A stretch of 64,000 nucleotides of DNA from Bacteroidota bacterium (GTDB taxonomy: Bacteria > Bacteroidota > Bacteroidia > Bacteroidales > Bacteroidaceae), in NCBI GenBank assembly GCA_023426145.1, contig JAFABG010000018.1, positions 1 through 64,000 on the forward strand, in the 5' to 3' direction. Below the pieces are notes generated by a model. It was not told the origin of the DNA, ran no database searches, and saw only the letters and a list, made by a program, of their open reading frames with translations. Positions 43,757-52,775 of this stretch are shown piece after piece. The first letter of the stretch is position 1, and each line of letters opens with the position of its first letter. Made by a program: the position numbers and the translations under genes.

Positions 43757-46700
43757 ATGAAAAAAAATCATTCATTTATTGCATTATGTCCTAAATATGC
43801 TTTAAATCTAAAACTACCTTTAATTATGAGGATTAGTCTGGCACTACTTTTTGCAGTTGTATTACAACTTTCTGCAGAAAATGGCTATGCACAACGAACG
43901 CATGTTGCCATTTCTATGAGTAATGTATCTGTTGAGCAGGTACTAAATAAAATAGAAGAAGCTTCCGACTTTGTTTTTCTTTACAATGACAAAACGATTC
44001 AGAAAAATCGCATTGTTACAGTGAAAAATAAGTCTGGGAAGATTCTTGATATTTTAAATGAGGTCTTTAAGGGAACAGATGTGACCTATGTTATTGTAGA
44101 TAAGCAAATCATCTTATCTACAAATAAGGTGCAGCAGGCTCAACAACAGAGTCAGCTTTCAATAAAAGGTGTTGTTAAGGATGCTGCTGGTGACCCTTTA
44201 ATTGGTGTAAATGTGAAAGTCAAAGGCTCTGCAGTCGGTGCAATTACTGACATAGATGGTCGTTTTACATTGAAGGCAGCTAAAGGGGATGTATTAGAAA
44301 TATCTTATGTAGGATATGCATCGAAAATGGTTAAGGTTGTAGGAGATCAACCTTTGAATATTGTGCTGACTGAAGATACAGAAGTCCTAAACGAAGTAGT
44401 AGTTACGGCATTGGGTATAAAAAAAGAAGCGAAGTCGCTATCTTATAATGTTCAGCAAATCGGTAGTGATGATATCACTCGGATAGCAGATGCCAATTTT
44501 GTCAATAACTTGAATGGTAAAGTTGCCGGTGTAACGATCAATTCCTCTTCTGCTGGTGTTGGTGGTTCTTCACGCGTAGTGATGCGTGGTACAAAGTCAT
44601 TGAATGGTAACAACAATGCACTTTATGTAGTAGATGGTATTCCAATGAGCGATTTGAGTGCCGCGTCTACCCAACCCTCAGACTCTTTTGAAGGAGCAGG
44701 TCAATCCGGTGATCCTATTTCAGGGTTAAATCCAGAAGATATTGAAAGTATTTCTGTTTTAAGTGGACCTTCAGCTGCTGCTCTTTATGGTAGTGCTGCT
44801 GCTAATGGTGTGGTGATGATCACTACAAAAAAAGGGCGCGAGGGACATACATCAGTAAGTGTTTCAAATAATACAACATTCTCTGCCCCCCTTGTACTAC
44901 CAGAATTTCAAAATACTTACGGACCAACCGAGGTGGGTAGTTATTACAGTTGGGGTAGTAAACTCAACACTCCAAGTAATTATGATCCAAAGGACTTCTT
45001 TCAAACTGGTGTGAATGTAACAAACTCTGCTAGCCTTTCCACAGGTACGGATAAAAATCAGACCTATTTATCTTTGGGTACCACCAATGCCAATGGAATA
45101 ATCCACAATAATAATTTTGAGCGTTATAACGTTACAGTTCGTAATGTAGCGAAAATGTTGAAAGATAAACTTACGCTTGATCTTAGTTTTATGCTTAGTT
45201 CGGTAAAAGAACAAAACATGACTTCCCAAGGATTATATTTCAATCCACTTGTGCCCCTATATTTATTCCCGGCAGGAGATAATTTTTCAAAGGTTCAGGC
45301 TTATCAACGTTATAATTCGGAACGTAATTTAGAAACACAGTACTGGCCATACAGTACAAGTTTAACGTTACAAAATCCTTATTGGATAACTGAACGCATT
45401 AAGATTCCTAATCATAAGAACCGTTACATGGCCACTGCATCTGTTAAATATGATATTGCAAAGTGGATCAATGTGACAGCACGTGCTAAAATGGATCGAA
45501 ATAATGAACGCCGTGAACGTATGTATGATGCTGGTACAAATACATTGTTCGCTTCTAAATATGGATTCTATTCAAAGACTAATATTGAAAATCAACAGGT
45601 TTATGGAGAATTGCTTTTGAATATCAATAAATATTTAGCTGACAATAAATTGAATATAACAGCAAACATTGGAGCTAACTTTGAAAACAATGATTATCAA
45701 TCCGATTACTTCGGGGGTAAGTTGAAATCAGTCGCTAATCTCTTTACCTTTGGCAATGTGGATCCCTCTGAGAAAAATTTAGCAGATCAGTATGGATACA
45801 ATCTGAAAAAACGTGCTGTATTTGGTAGTGCACAAGTTGGCTATAAGTCAATGGCCTACTTGGATGTTACTGCTCGTAACGATTGGTCATCTACTTTTAA
45901 AGGAACAAATACAGGCTCATTCTTTTATCCCTCTATTGGTTTATCTGGTATAATAACAGATATATTTCATTGTAGTTCAGATATCATGCCTTACATGAAA
46001 GTTCGTATCTCTTATTCAGAGGTGGGTAATTCGCCAGACGTTTTCTTGGCCATCCCGACCTATGCTTTGGTTGATGGTGTTCCTGTTACTCAGAGTCGTC
46101 GTCCTAATCCGAATTTGAAACCTGAAAGAACTAAATCATGGGAAGCCGGATTTAACTTTGTCTTTTTCAAAAATCGTGTAAAAATCGATGGATCTATTTA
46201 TCAATCGCGTACTTATAATCAGTTCTTCGAGCGTACGCTGTCGTCAACTACCGGTTATAAATCTGAGGTTGTAAATGGAGGTCGTGTAGACAATAAGGGT
46301 ATTGAATTGTCTTTGCGTTATGAAGATAAATGGGGCGATTTTCGTTGGAGTTCATACCTTACCTATTCATTGAATAAAAATAAGGTCGTAGAATTATTAC
46401 GCAATTACGAAGATCCTTACACGCATGAGCTTACTTCTTTAGATCAAATTGATATGGGCGGAACTAGTATGTATAAGATGATCCTCACAGAAGGTGGATC
46501 TATCGGCGATATTTATGTGAATACGCTTCGTACTGATGAACATGGAGCCATTTATGTTCATCCTTCCGATCAGGTAGTTGTTACTCAGCCAGATAAATTT
46601 GTTAAAGTTGGCAATAGTGCTCCTAAATATAATCTTGGTTGGGGTAATACGTTGGGTTATAAAGGACTTTCTTTAGGATTCTTGTTTACAGCTCGTGTAG

Positions 46701-47125
46701 GCGGAGTTGTTGTTTCACAAACTCAAGCCACAATGGATGCTTATGGAGCTTCTAAGGTCACAGCAGATGCTCGTGACAATGGCGGAGCGATTGTCAACGG
46801 TCGTCCCATCGGTGCGCAAGACTACTATACAAAGATTGGAGGTTCTGCAGCTCAAGGTGGTATTGGATCTATGTATACGTATAGTGCAACAAATATACGT
46901 TTAGCTGAATTATCATTAGGCTACGATGTTCCTATCAATAAATATGTGGACTGGATAAAAGGGTTGAATGTTTCTTTCATCGGTAAGAATCTATTTTTCC
47001 TTCACAGAAAAGCACCGTTCGATCCGGAGTTGACAGCAAGTACAGGGACATATTTCCAAGGCATAGATATGTTTATGTCACCAAGTCTCCGTAATTTAGG
47101 ATTCTCAGTGAAAGTTAATTTCTAA
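43757..47125 (+). CDS. SusC-like TonB-dependent receptor with STN signalling domain
   Basis: The 1122-residue outer-membrane protein has a signal peptide (cleavage near NGYAQ, residue about 46), a STN domain (about 48-122: VEQVLNKIEEASDFVFLYND), a carboxypeptidase-D-like domain (about 132-210: IKGVVKDAAGDPLIGVNVKVKG), a TonB box region and plug (EVVVTALGIKKEAKSLSY onward) and the 22-strand barrel to the final aromatic residue (SVKVNF). The STN domain is the part that signals to FecR anti-sigma factors. With the SusD protein next to it, it should import oligosaccharides across the outer membrane. Confidence 0.97.
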   Translation: MKKNHSFIALCPKYALNLKLPLIMRISLALLFAVVLQLSAENGYAQRTHVAISMSNVSVEQVLNKIEEASDFVFLYNDKTIQKNRIVTVKNKSGKILDILNEVFKGTDVTYVIVDKQIILSTNKVQQAQQQSQLSIKGVVKDAAGDPLIGVNVKVKGSAVGAITDIDGRFTLKAAKGDVLEISYVGYASKMVKVVGDQPLNIVLTEDTEVLNEVVVTALGIKKEAKSLSYNVQQIGSDDITRIADANFVNNLNGKVAGVTINSSSAGVGGSSRVVMRGTKSLNGNNNALYVVDGIPMSDLSAASTQPSDSFEGAGQSGDPISGLNPEDIESISVLSGPSAAALYGSAAANGVVMITTKKGREGHTSVSVSNNTTFSAPLVLPEFQNTYGPTEVGSYYSWGSKLNTPSNYDPKDFFQTGVNVTNSASLSTGTDKNQTYLSLGTTNANGIIHNNNFERYNVTVRNVAKMLKDKLTLDLSFMLSSVKEQNMTSQGLYFNPLVPLYLFPAGDNFSKVQAYQRYNSERNLETQYWPYSTSLTLQNPYWITERIKIPNHKNRYMATASVKYDIAKWINVTARAKMDRNNERRERMYDAGTNTLFASKYGFYSKTNIENQQVYGELLLNINKYLADNKLNITANIGANFENNDYQSDYFGGKLKSVANLFTFGNVDPSEKNLADQYGYNLKKRAVFGSAQVGYKSMAYLDVTARNDWSSTFKGTNTGSFFYPSIGLSGIITDIFHCSSDIMPYMKVRISYSEVGNSPDVFLAIPTYALVDGVPVTQSRRPNPNLKPERTKSWEAGFNFVFFKNRVKIDGSIYQSRTYNQFFERTLSSTTGYKSEVVNGGRVDNKGIELSLRYEDKWGDFRWSSYLTYSLNKNKVVELLRNYEDPYTHELTSLDQIDMGGTSMYKMILTEGGSIGDIYVNTLRTDEHGAIYVHPSDQVVVTQPDKFVKVGNSAPKYNLGWGNTLGYKGLSLGFLFTARVGGVVVSQTQATMDAYGASKVTADARDNGGAIVNGRPIGAQDYYTKIGGSAAQGGIGSMYTYSATNIRLAELSLGYDVPINKYVDWIKGLNVSFIGKNLFFLHRKAPFDPELTASTGTYFQGIDMFMSPSLRNLGFSVKVNF

Positions 47126-47149
47126 TTAAACTTATAAATTGTAGAAGAT

Positions 47150-48745
47150 ATGATATTAAATAGAATACTATCATGGAACAGGCTTTCCATTCTTGGGATC
47201 TCATTTATGTTACTCAATACCACTTCTTGTATTGACTATGAGGATAATGTGAATCCGAATGAGGTGACAGAGGACATGATGAAAGTTGATAATTTGAAAA
47301 CAGGTGCTTTCTTTGCTCAAATGTTGCGTCGGGTTGTGCTTATTAATGATGGTGGAATACTTGATTCAGACTATCAAATTGCTCAAAACTTATCCCATGA
47401 TCTTTATTCGGGATACATGGCTGCCACACTTGGATCAACAAATCACAACGGACAGTATAATTTTCAAGAGCAATGGGTAAATGCAACCTTTGATTATGCT
47501 TACACTGGAATCATGTCCCCTTGGCAAAATATCCATAAGATTGCGACAGAGCAGGGACTCTCAGAGGTTGATGCTTTAACGACTATAGTAAAGGTGGAGG
47601 GTATGCACCGCATAGCCGACTCCTTTGGACCTATTCCTTATGTACAATATGGTTCATCTAGCTTATATGATAAATTGGATCTTGTGTATAATCAGTTTTT
47701 TAACGAACTGGATCATGCCATTGAAGTTTTAGATAATTATGTGAACGGAAATAGTAATGCACGATTGATGAGTGATTATGATTATCTCTACGGTGGTGAT
47801 GTCGAGAAGTGGGTAAAGTTTGCCAATACTTTGCGCTTACGCCTAGCTATACGTATTGCATATGCTAACCCTGAATTGGCTAAGACAGAAGCCGAAAAAT
47901 CGGCTCAAAATCAGTTCGGTTTCATTGAAAGTAAAGCAGATCGTGCTGAACTATCACACAACACTTTAACTTATCATCATCCTTTGCATGAAATAGCCTA
48001 TAACTTTAATGCTGGCGATTGTCGCCCAGGTGCTTCGATTGTGGCCTATATGAATGGTCTGAATGATGCTCGTATTAGCTCTTACTTTACAGTAGCAGGT
48101 GATGGGGAATATCATGGAGTTCGTATAGGAATAACGACAAGTAATATGAGTAATTATCAAGGAAGTAAAATCTCCAATTTGAATATGAACCGTGCATCTA
48201 CACCAGTGGTTTGGATGACGGCTGCTGAATCTTTCTTCTTACGTGCTGAAGGAGCTTTGCGGGGTTGGAATATGGGTGGTACTGCTAAATCATTCTATGA
48301 ACAAGGTGTTCGAATATCATTTGAAGAGAATAATGCAGCAGGTGTCGATACTTATTTGGCTGACGCAACTTCCACTCCTGGTTCTTTTGAAGATAATGTT
48401 GGAAGCGATAATTACACTTTCAGTAGTAAGGTAACTCCAGCTTGGGATGATGCTGCTGATTTTGAAGGAAAATTGGAGAGAATCATTACTCAAAAATGGA
48501 TTGCAATTTATCCTGATGGTCCAGAGGGATGGAGTGAATATCGACGTACAGGTTATCCTGAGCTCATCCCTGTGGTGAGAAATAGTAGTAATGGAACTGT
48601 AGATACTGAACTTCAAGTTCGCCGTTTACCTTATACCCGTGATGAAAAGATTAATAATCCGAGTGGTGTAGCTAGTGGTATAAGTGCTTTAGGTGGTCCA
48701 GATACAGGTGGAACTAAGATTTGGTGGGATCAGAAGCCCCGTTAA
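47150..48745 (+). CDS. SusD/RagB-like surface glycan-binding lipoprotein
   Basis: The 531-residue protein has a lipobox (LNTTSC, Cys27) followed by acidic residues (IDYEDN), the usual surface export pattern in Bacteroides. The helical SusD body is seen in SPWQNIHKIATEQG, KVEGMHRIADSFGPIPYVQYG and WVKFANTLRLRLAIRI, with the C-terminal RRTGYPELIPV segment. It forms the lid of the SusC channel. It follows susC by 24 bp and precedes the GH18 gene. Confidence 0.95.
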   Translation: MILNRILSWNRLSILGISFMLLNTTSCIDYEDNVNPNEVTEDMMKVDNLKTGAFFAQMLRRVVLINDGGILDSDYQIAQNLSHDLYSGYMAATLGSTNHNGQYNFQEQWVNATFDYAYTGIMSPWQNIHKIATEQGLSEVDALTTIVKVEGMHRIADSFGPIPYVQYGSSSLYDKLDLVYNQFFNELDHAIEVLDNYVNGNSNARLMSDYDYLYGGDVEKWVKFANTLRLRLAIRIAYANPELAKTEAEKSAQNQFGFIESKADRAELSHNTLTYHHPLHEIAYNFNAGDCRPGASIVAYMNGLNDARISSYFTVAGDGEYHGVRIGITTSNMSNYQGSKISNLNMNRASTPVVWMTAAESFFLRAEGALRGWNMGGTAKSFYEQGVRISFEENNAAGVDTYLADATSTPGSFEDNVGSDNYTFSSKVTPAWDDAADFEGKLERIITQKWIAIYPDGPEGWSEYRRTGYPELIPVVRNSSNGTVDTELQVRRLPYTRDEKINNPSGVASGISALGGPDTGGTKIWWDQKPR

Positions 48746-48785
48746 AAGCGAATGAACATTGTTTAATGCAAAAAAACTAATTACA

Positions 48786-49727
48786 ATGAAAACAAAAATA
48801 ACAGGTTTGCTGACTTTCCTTCTGGGAATATGTCTGTTCTATAGTTGTGATGCCGATGTGGAAGCACTCACGGTACAGAAACTGAAAACCTATGACGAAC
48901 AATATTTTGAAAATATTCGTGCTTATAAGAAGAGCGACCATGAGATAAGTTTTGCTTATTATGAATCCTGGTCGCCCATAGAAGGTGTGACTGGTTATAA
49001 AGATCCCGCATCTTGGGGAGAGCGGATGGTAGGCCTCCCTGATAGTATTGATATCGTAAATCTTTGGATGGGCATTCCTACGGCTGAAACGCATCCTGTA
49101 GCTTATGCAGACATGCAATACTGCCAACAAAAATTGGGTACACGTTTTGTGATGCACGCAGATGCTTCTCATTATCGCCATCAATTCACTGTTGATGGAA
49201 AAGATTATGATCTTAGCGTAAATAAAGATGATGAAGCGATGGCAGCTTATGCCAAATGGATTGTAAATCAAGTGCTAGAGCCAGGACTTGATGGTGTAGA
49301 TGTTGACTGGGAAGGTTGGAGTGGTTCCGATTTGATCAGACTTGTTAAGGAACTAGCGAAATACTTTGGTCCTGAAGGTACACAGCCTGAGAAGTTGCTA
49401 ATCGTTGACTATTTTAGTGGAGCACCTCCAACAGACATTATACCTTATTGCGACTATATCGTTCAGCAAGCCTATAGTAATCAAGTTGGTTTCTTAACAC
49501 AACCGAGTGGATTCCCACCAGAGAAGATGGTTTATTGCGAAACTTTTGGTGTGTTCTATGCAGATGGTGGACAACTAATGAATTATGCTCGTTGGGAGCC
49601 ATCAGTTGGGCGTAAAGGTGGTTGTGGAGTGTTTTTCCTTGGACGAAACTATTACTCCGCATCCGGTATTCCCTATAATGAATTCAGAAAAGCTATTCAA
49701 ATAATGAATCCTTCCGTTAGCGAATAA
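48786..49727 (+). CDS. GH18-family lipoprotein, endo-N-acetylglucosaminidase candidate
   Basis: The 313-residue protein has a lipobox (CLFYSC, Cys21) and a (beta/alpha)8 GH18 fold. The catalytic DxxDxDxE motif is intact in LDGVDVDWEGW (Asp169, Asp172, Asp174, Glu176), so it should be an active enzyme and not the binding-only form seen in some loci. In Bacteroides, GH18 enzymes of this size next to SusCD pairs cleave the chitobiose core of N-glycans (for example BT3987, BT1044). The start ATG 48786 is chosen as it gives the signal peptide. It probably sits on the cell surface and releases glycans for import. Confidence 0.9.
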   Translation: MKTKITGLLTFLLGICLFYSCDADVEALTVQKLKTYDEQYFENIRAYKKSDHEISFAYYESWSPIEGVTGYKDPASWGERMVGLPDSIDIVNLWMGIPTAETHPVAYADMQYCQQKLGTRFVMHADASHYRHQFTVDGKDYDLSVNKDDEAMAAYAKWIVNQVLEPGLDGVDVDWEGWSGSDLIRLVKELAKYFGPEGTQPEKLLIVDYFSGAPPTDIIPYCDYIVQQAYSNQVGFLTQPSGFPPEKMVYCETFGVFYADGGQLMNYARWEPSVGRKGGCGVFFLGRNYYSASGIPYNEFRKAIQIMNPSVSE

Positions 49728-49747
49728 CTAATGACTAAATAATAATC

Positions 49748-50959
49748 ATGATGAAAACATATATATTTAAACATTCCTTATTGGGAGTAATACTTGGTTT
49801 ATCCATTCTAAGTTGCACTGAGGGTGACAAGTTTGATTATAATAAAAATGTAGCTTTTATTACAGGAACAGAAACCACACCTATTACTAAATTTGTGGTT
49901 GAAGATACACCTGCTACTTATGCAGTCACCGCTTCTACTACTATGACAGTTGAGAGTGACGTAAAAGTAAAATTTGCTATTGATAGATCATTGGTTGATG
50001 CCTATAATGCGGAACATAATACTAAATATTATGCTATACCTGATGGAGCCGTGGCATTGGAAAGTGACGAAGCTGTGATTCAATCGGGAAAAGCATTCTC
50101 AACTCCGGTGAATGTAAAGGTTATTTCAACCGAAGACTTTGCCGAAGGTCGTGTTTATGTTGTTCCTGTAACCATGCAGCAAGTAGATGGAGTAGATATT
50201 TTGGAGCCTTCAAAAACTATTTTCTTACAAATATCTCGTGTCATTCATTTCACCTCTTTAAATATTAGTAATACGAATCTTTATAGTAATTTTATTTTTG
50301 CGGATGATAAGAAGCAAGAGCTATCTAATTTTACGTATGAAATTAAATGTTATTCTAAGGAGTGGCATCGCATTGCACGTTTGTGTAGCTTTACTTCGGC
50401 AGACGAACAACGCTCAAGCATGCTTAGATTTGGAGAGAATGGCCTAGATGTTAATGCATTACAGTGGGTAAGTCCAACTGGTAGTATTGTATCTACCACT
50501 CCTTTTAGTACAGATCGTTGGTATATGATTTCTTTGACCTATGATGGAAGCAAGCTTACGATGTATGTGAATGGAGTGAAAGATGCCCAAGGGGATGGAG
50601 ATGGCAAACCAGTTGATTTCCAACGATTCGAGTTAGGTATGTCATGGACGGGTTACCGTAGTTCACAGTATTTCAATGGTAGAATAGCTGAAGTGCGGGT
50701 TTGGAATCGTGCATTGAGTACAGCTGAACTTCAGATGAACCTTTGTGGTGTCGATCCTCAGTCAGAAGGATTGATTGCTTATTGGAAGATGAATGAAGGA
50801 GGAGGACATATCTTTAAGGATGCAACAGGCCATGGTTATGATATGGATTGGAGTAAGACAGCACGTGAAGTTTCTGAAGGAGCTGGTTTAAGCTACAATT
50901 TGGATTATAGTAGTGCTATATCTTGGGACAGTGATGATAATAATAAGTGTAACCAATAA
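49748..50959 (+). CDS. Surface lipoprotein with DUF1735 and LamG-like domains
   Basis: The 403-residue protein has a lipobox (LSILSC, about Cys24) followed by TEGDK. Residues about 40-165 are DUF1735 (VKVKFAIDRSLVDAYNAEHNTKYYAIPDG). From about 175 to 390 is a LamG/concanavalin-like domain, with WYMISLTYDGSKLTMYVNG, FNGRIAEVRVWNRALSTAEL and YWKMNEGGGHIFKDATGHGYD. It has no catalytic signature; it is probably a glycan-binding protein of the locus. It lies 20 bp after the GH18 gene and 6 bp before another DUF1735 gene. Confidence 0.9.
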   Translation: MMKTYIFKHSLLGVILGLSILSCTEGDKFDYNKNVAFITGTETTPITKFVVEDTPATYAVTASTTMTVESDVKVKFAIDRSLVDAYNAEHNTKYYAIPDGAVALESDEAVIQSGKAFSTPVNVKVISTEDFAEGRVYVVPVTMQQVDGVDILEPSKTIFLQISRVIHFTSLNISNTNLYSNFIFADDKKQELSNFTYEIKCYSKEWHRIARLCSFTSADEQRSSMLRFGENGLDVNALQWVSPTGSIVSTTPFSTDRWYMISLTYDGSKLTMYVNGVKDAQGDGDGKPVDFQRFELGMSWTGYRSSQYFNGRIAEVRVWNRALSTAELQMNLCGVDPQSEGLIAYWKMNEGGGHIFKDATGHGYDMDWSKTAREVSEGAGLSYNLDYSSAISWDSDDNNKCNQ

Positions 50960-50965
50960 TAAGTA

Positions 50966-51934
50966 ATGACTATGAAAATAAATACTTATGTCTTAGGATT
51001 GTTTGTTGTCGTCGGCATACTAAGCCTTCAATCTTGTGACGAAGAAACATATGATGTGGAAGGGAGTAGCCAAAACTATGTGTACATTAATTTAAATCAA
51101 TGGGTTTCAGAGGACTATCCTGCTAATACTTTTCTCTATGATGTGCTGAGGACACCAATTAGTTATACCTTGGAGAGTGCTCCTGAAACAGTTAAAGTAG
51201 GTGTTCGTTCAACAAAAGTAGCTTCTAGCGATATAAAAGTTAGTTTGGATATTGATAGAGATGTTCTGATAAATGATTTTTCCTCTTTTCCTGAGGGGGT
51301 ACAAGTTACGTTAGACAAGAAAGAACTTACGATTCCTGCGGGGAGTCTATTTTCTACAGATTCAGTTGTTGTTACCATAGAAGATGGAAAATGGGGAGAG
51401 TTCATTAATAAGAACTATCTTTTACCGTTAAAAATTACTTCTGTAACAAATGCATCATTGAGTAAAACTCACTCTTCTGCTTATCTCGCTGTTAATACTT
51501 CTTTTACGAATTGTGTTTCGGGAGCAACAGATGTGGATGGTACATTAATTGGTAATAGAGGTGCTTGGACAGCTAGCAATAATGGTGCAGATATAGGAGG
51601 TGTTTTATTTGATGGTAATACAAGAACTTATGCTTCTCAAGATGTTAGTTCAACTGTTATTGTTGATTTAAAAAGTGTGTACCAAGGTATAACAGGAATA
51701 CGATTACAGTTTTATTCCCGAAGCTATAGTCTTTCTAGTGCAGCAGTCTATACGAGTGCTACAGAAGATGGAAATTATGAATTCCAAGGAGATATCAATT
51801 TTACTCGTGCTTCACCACAGTATATTCGCTTTTATGAGGCTGTGAATGCTAAATATGTCAAACTTGAATTATTACCTTATAGTACTAGTTACGGAATTGT
51901 ATTGTCTGAGTTTGATTTATATCAGAATGAATAA
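50966..51934 (+). CDS. Surface lipoprotein with DUF1735 and F5/8-type domains
   Basis: The 322-residue protein has a lipobox (LSLQSC, about Cys26) followed by DEETYD. Residues about 55-165 are DUF1735-like (VKVGVRSTKVASSDIKVSLDIDRDVL). Residues about 185-320 are a discoidin/F5-8C-like carbohydrate-binding domain (TASQDV..VDLKSVYQGITGIRLQFYSR, NAKYVKLELLPYSTSYGIVLSEFDLY). It is likely the second surface glycan-binding protein. The first transcript segment of the locus probably ends after it, at the terminator at 51947. Confidence 0.88.
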   Translation: MTMKINTYVLGLFVVVGILSLQSCDEETYDVEGSSQNYVYINLNQWVSEDYPANTFLYDVLRTPISYTLESAPETVKVGVRSTKVASSDIKVSLDIDRDVLINDFSSFPEGVQVTLDKKELTIPAGSLFSTDSVVVTIEDGKWGEFINKNYLLPLKITSVTNASLSKTHSSAYLAVNTSFTNCVSGATDVDGTLIGNRGAWTASNNGADIGGVLFDGNTRTYASQDVSSTVIVDLKSVYQGITGIRLQFYSRSYSLSSAAVYTSATEDGNYEFQGDINFTRASPQYIRFYEAVNAKYVKLELLPYSTSYGIVLSEFDLYQNE

Positions 51935-51946
51935 ACGCAATTGACT

Positions 51947-51993
51947 AAAGTCTCTCATAGTAACAGAAAAGTTATTATGAGAGACTTTTATCT
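51947..51993 (+). terminator. Internal terminator of the glycan locus
   Basis: An 18-bp stem (51947-51964 with 51971-51988, one G-U pair) and 6-nt loop are followed by TTATCTT. It separates the surface-protein genes (SusC to DUF1735) from the downstream DUF1573 and enzyme genes. Confidence 0.85.
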
Positions 51994-52007
51994 TAGATAA
52001 TAATAGT

Positions 52008-52745
52008 ATGATGCTACGTTTCTTTATATTTATTTGTTGTATCGATTTGCACTTGGCTGCAATATACGCACAGAACTTTTCCGAAGATTTGCTATTTAAA
52101 GAGCGTGTTTTTAATTTTGGAGAGATTAAGGAAGCAGACGGATTGGTCTCCCATCAATTTGAGTTTAAGAATGTTAGCCAGAAAGTTATTTCTATCAATG
52201 CAGTGACAAGTGGTTGTGGCTGTGTTCATTTCGAATTTCCTAAGGAACCGCTTCGTCCAAACGCAGTAGGTAAAGTGAAAGTGACCTACAATCCAGCCTA
52301 TCGACCGGGATTTTTCAGTAAAGAGATTGTTGTTTTGAGTAATGACAATGCCAATTACAACCGCATTTGGATAAAAGGGACTGTGGTGCCCAGTCAACAT
52401 CCCGCATCAGAAAACTATCCATATAATTATGGGAGAGGACTTTGGATGAATTTTGAAGTCATGGCATTTGGAACTATGGACAAGGGAAGAGAGAAGATTA
52501 TGAAATTGAAGTACGTCAATGATACCGACAATGATGTTCAACTAACATTTGTTGTAATTGGTGGAAACACAGATCTTAAGTTCACGAGTCCGCGCTTGGT
52601 CAAAGCCCACGAAGAAGGTGTGATGCCCGTTGAGTATCAATATTCAGGAAAGTTTTCGAACGAAACACATGTTTATCCAGTGATCAATGGGCAAGCAATA
52701 ATGAAACCGTTGAAGATTACTTGTTTCAATAGGATGGACGAGTAA
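52008..52745 (+). CDS. DUF1573 domain protein, exported
   Basis: The 245-residue protein has a signal peptide ending near IYAQ (residue about 22), then a DUF1573 domain (FNFGEIKEADGLVSHQFEFKNVSQKVISINAVTSGCGCVHFEFPKEPLRPNAVGKVKVTYNP), an Ig-like ASPM/SPD-2/hydin-type fold with the conserved SGCGC cysteines. The second half is a less clear beta domain. The function of DUF1573 proteins is unknown. It sits between the surface genes and the GH29 fucosidase, 30 bp before the latter, so it seems to belong to the locus. Confidence 0.86.
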   Translation: MMLRFFIFICCIDLHLAAIYAQNFSEDLLFKERVFNFGEIKEADGLVSHQFEFKNVSQKVISINAVTSGCGCVHFEFPKEPLRPNAVGKVKVTYNPAYRPGFFSKEIVVLSNDNANYNRIWIKGTVVPSQHPASENYPYNYGRGLWMNFEVMAFGTMDKGREKIMKLKYVNDTDNDVQLTFVVIGGNTDLKFTSPRLVKAHEEGVMPVEYQYSGKFSNETHVYPVINGQAIMKPLKITCFNRMDE

Positions 52746-52775
52746 TATAACCTATTTATAAATGAACAAGACACT

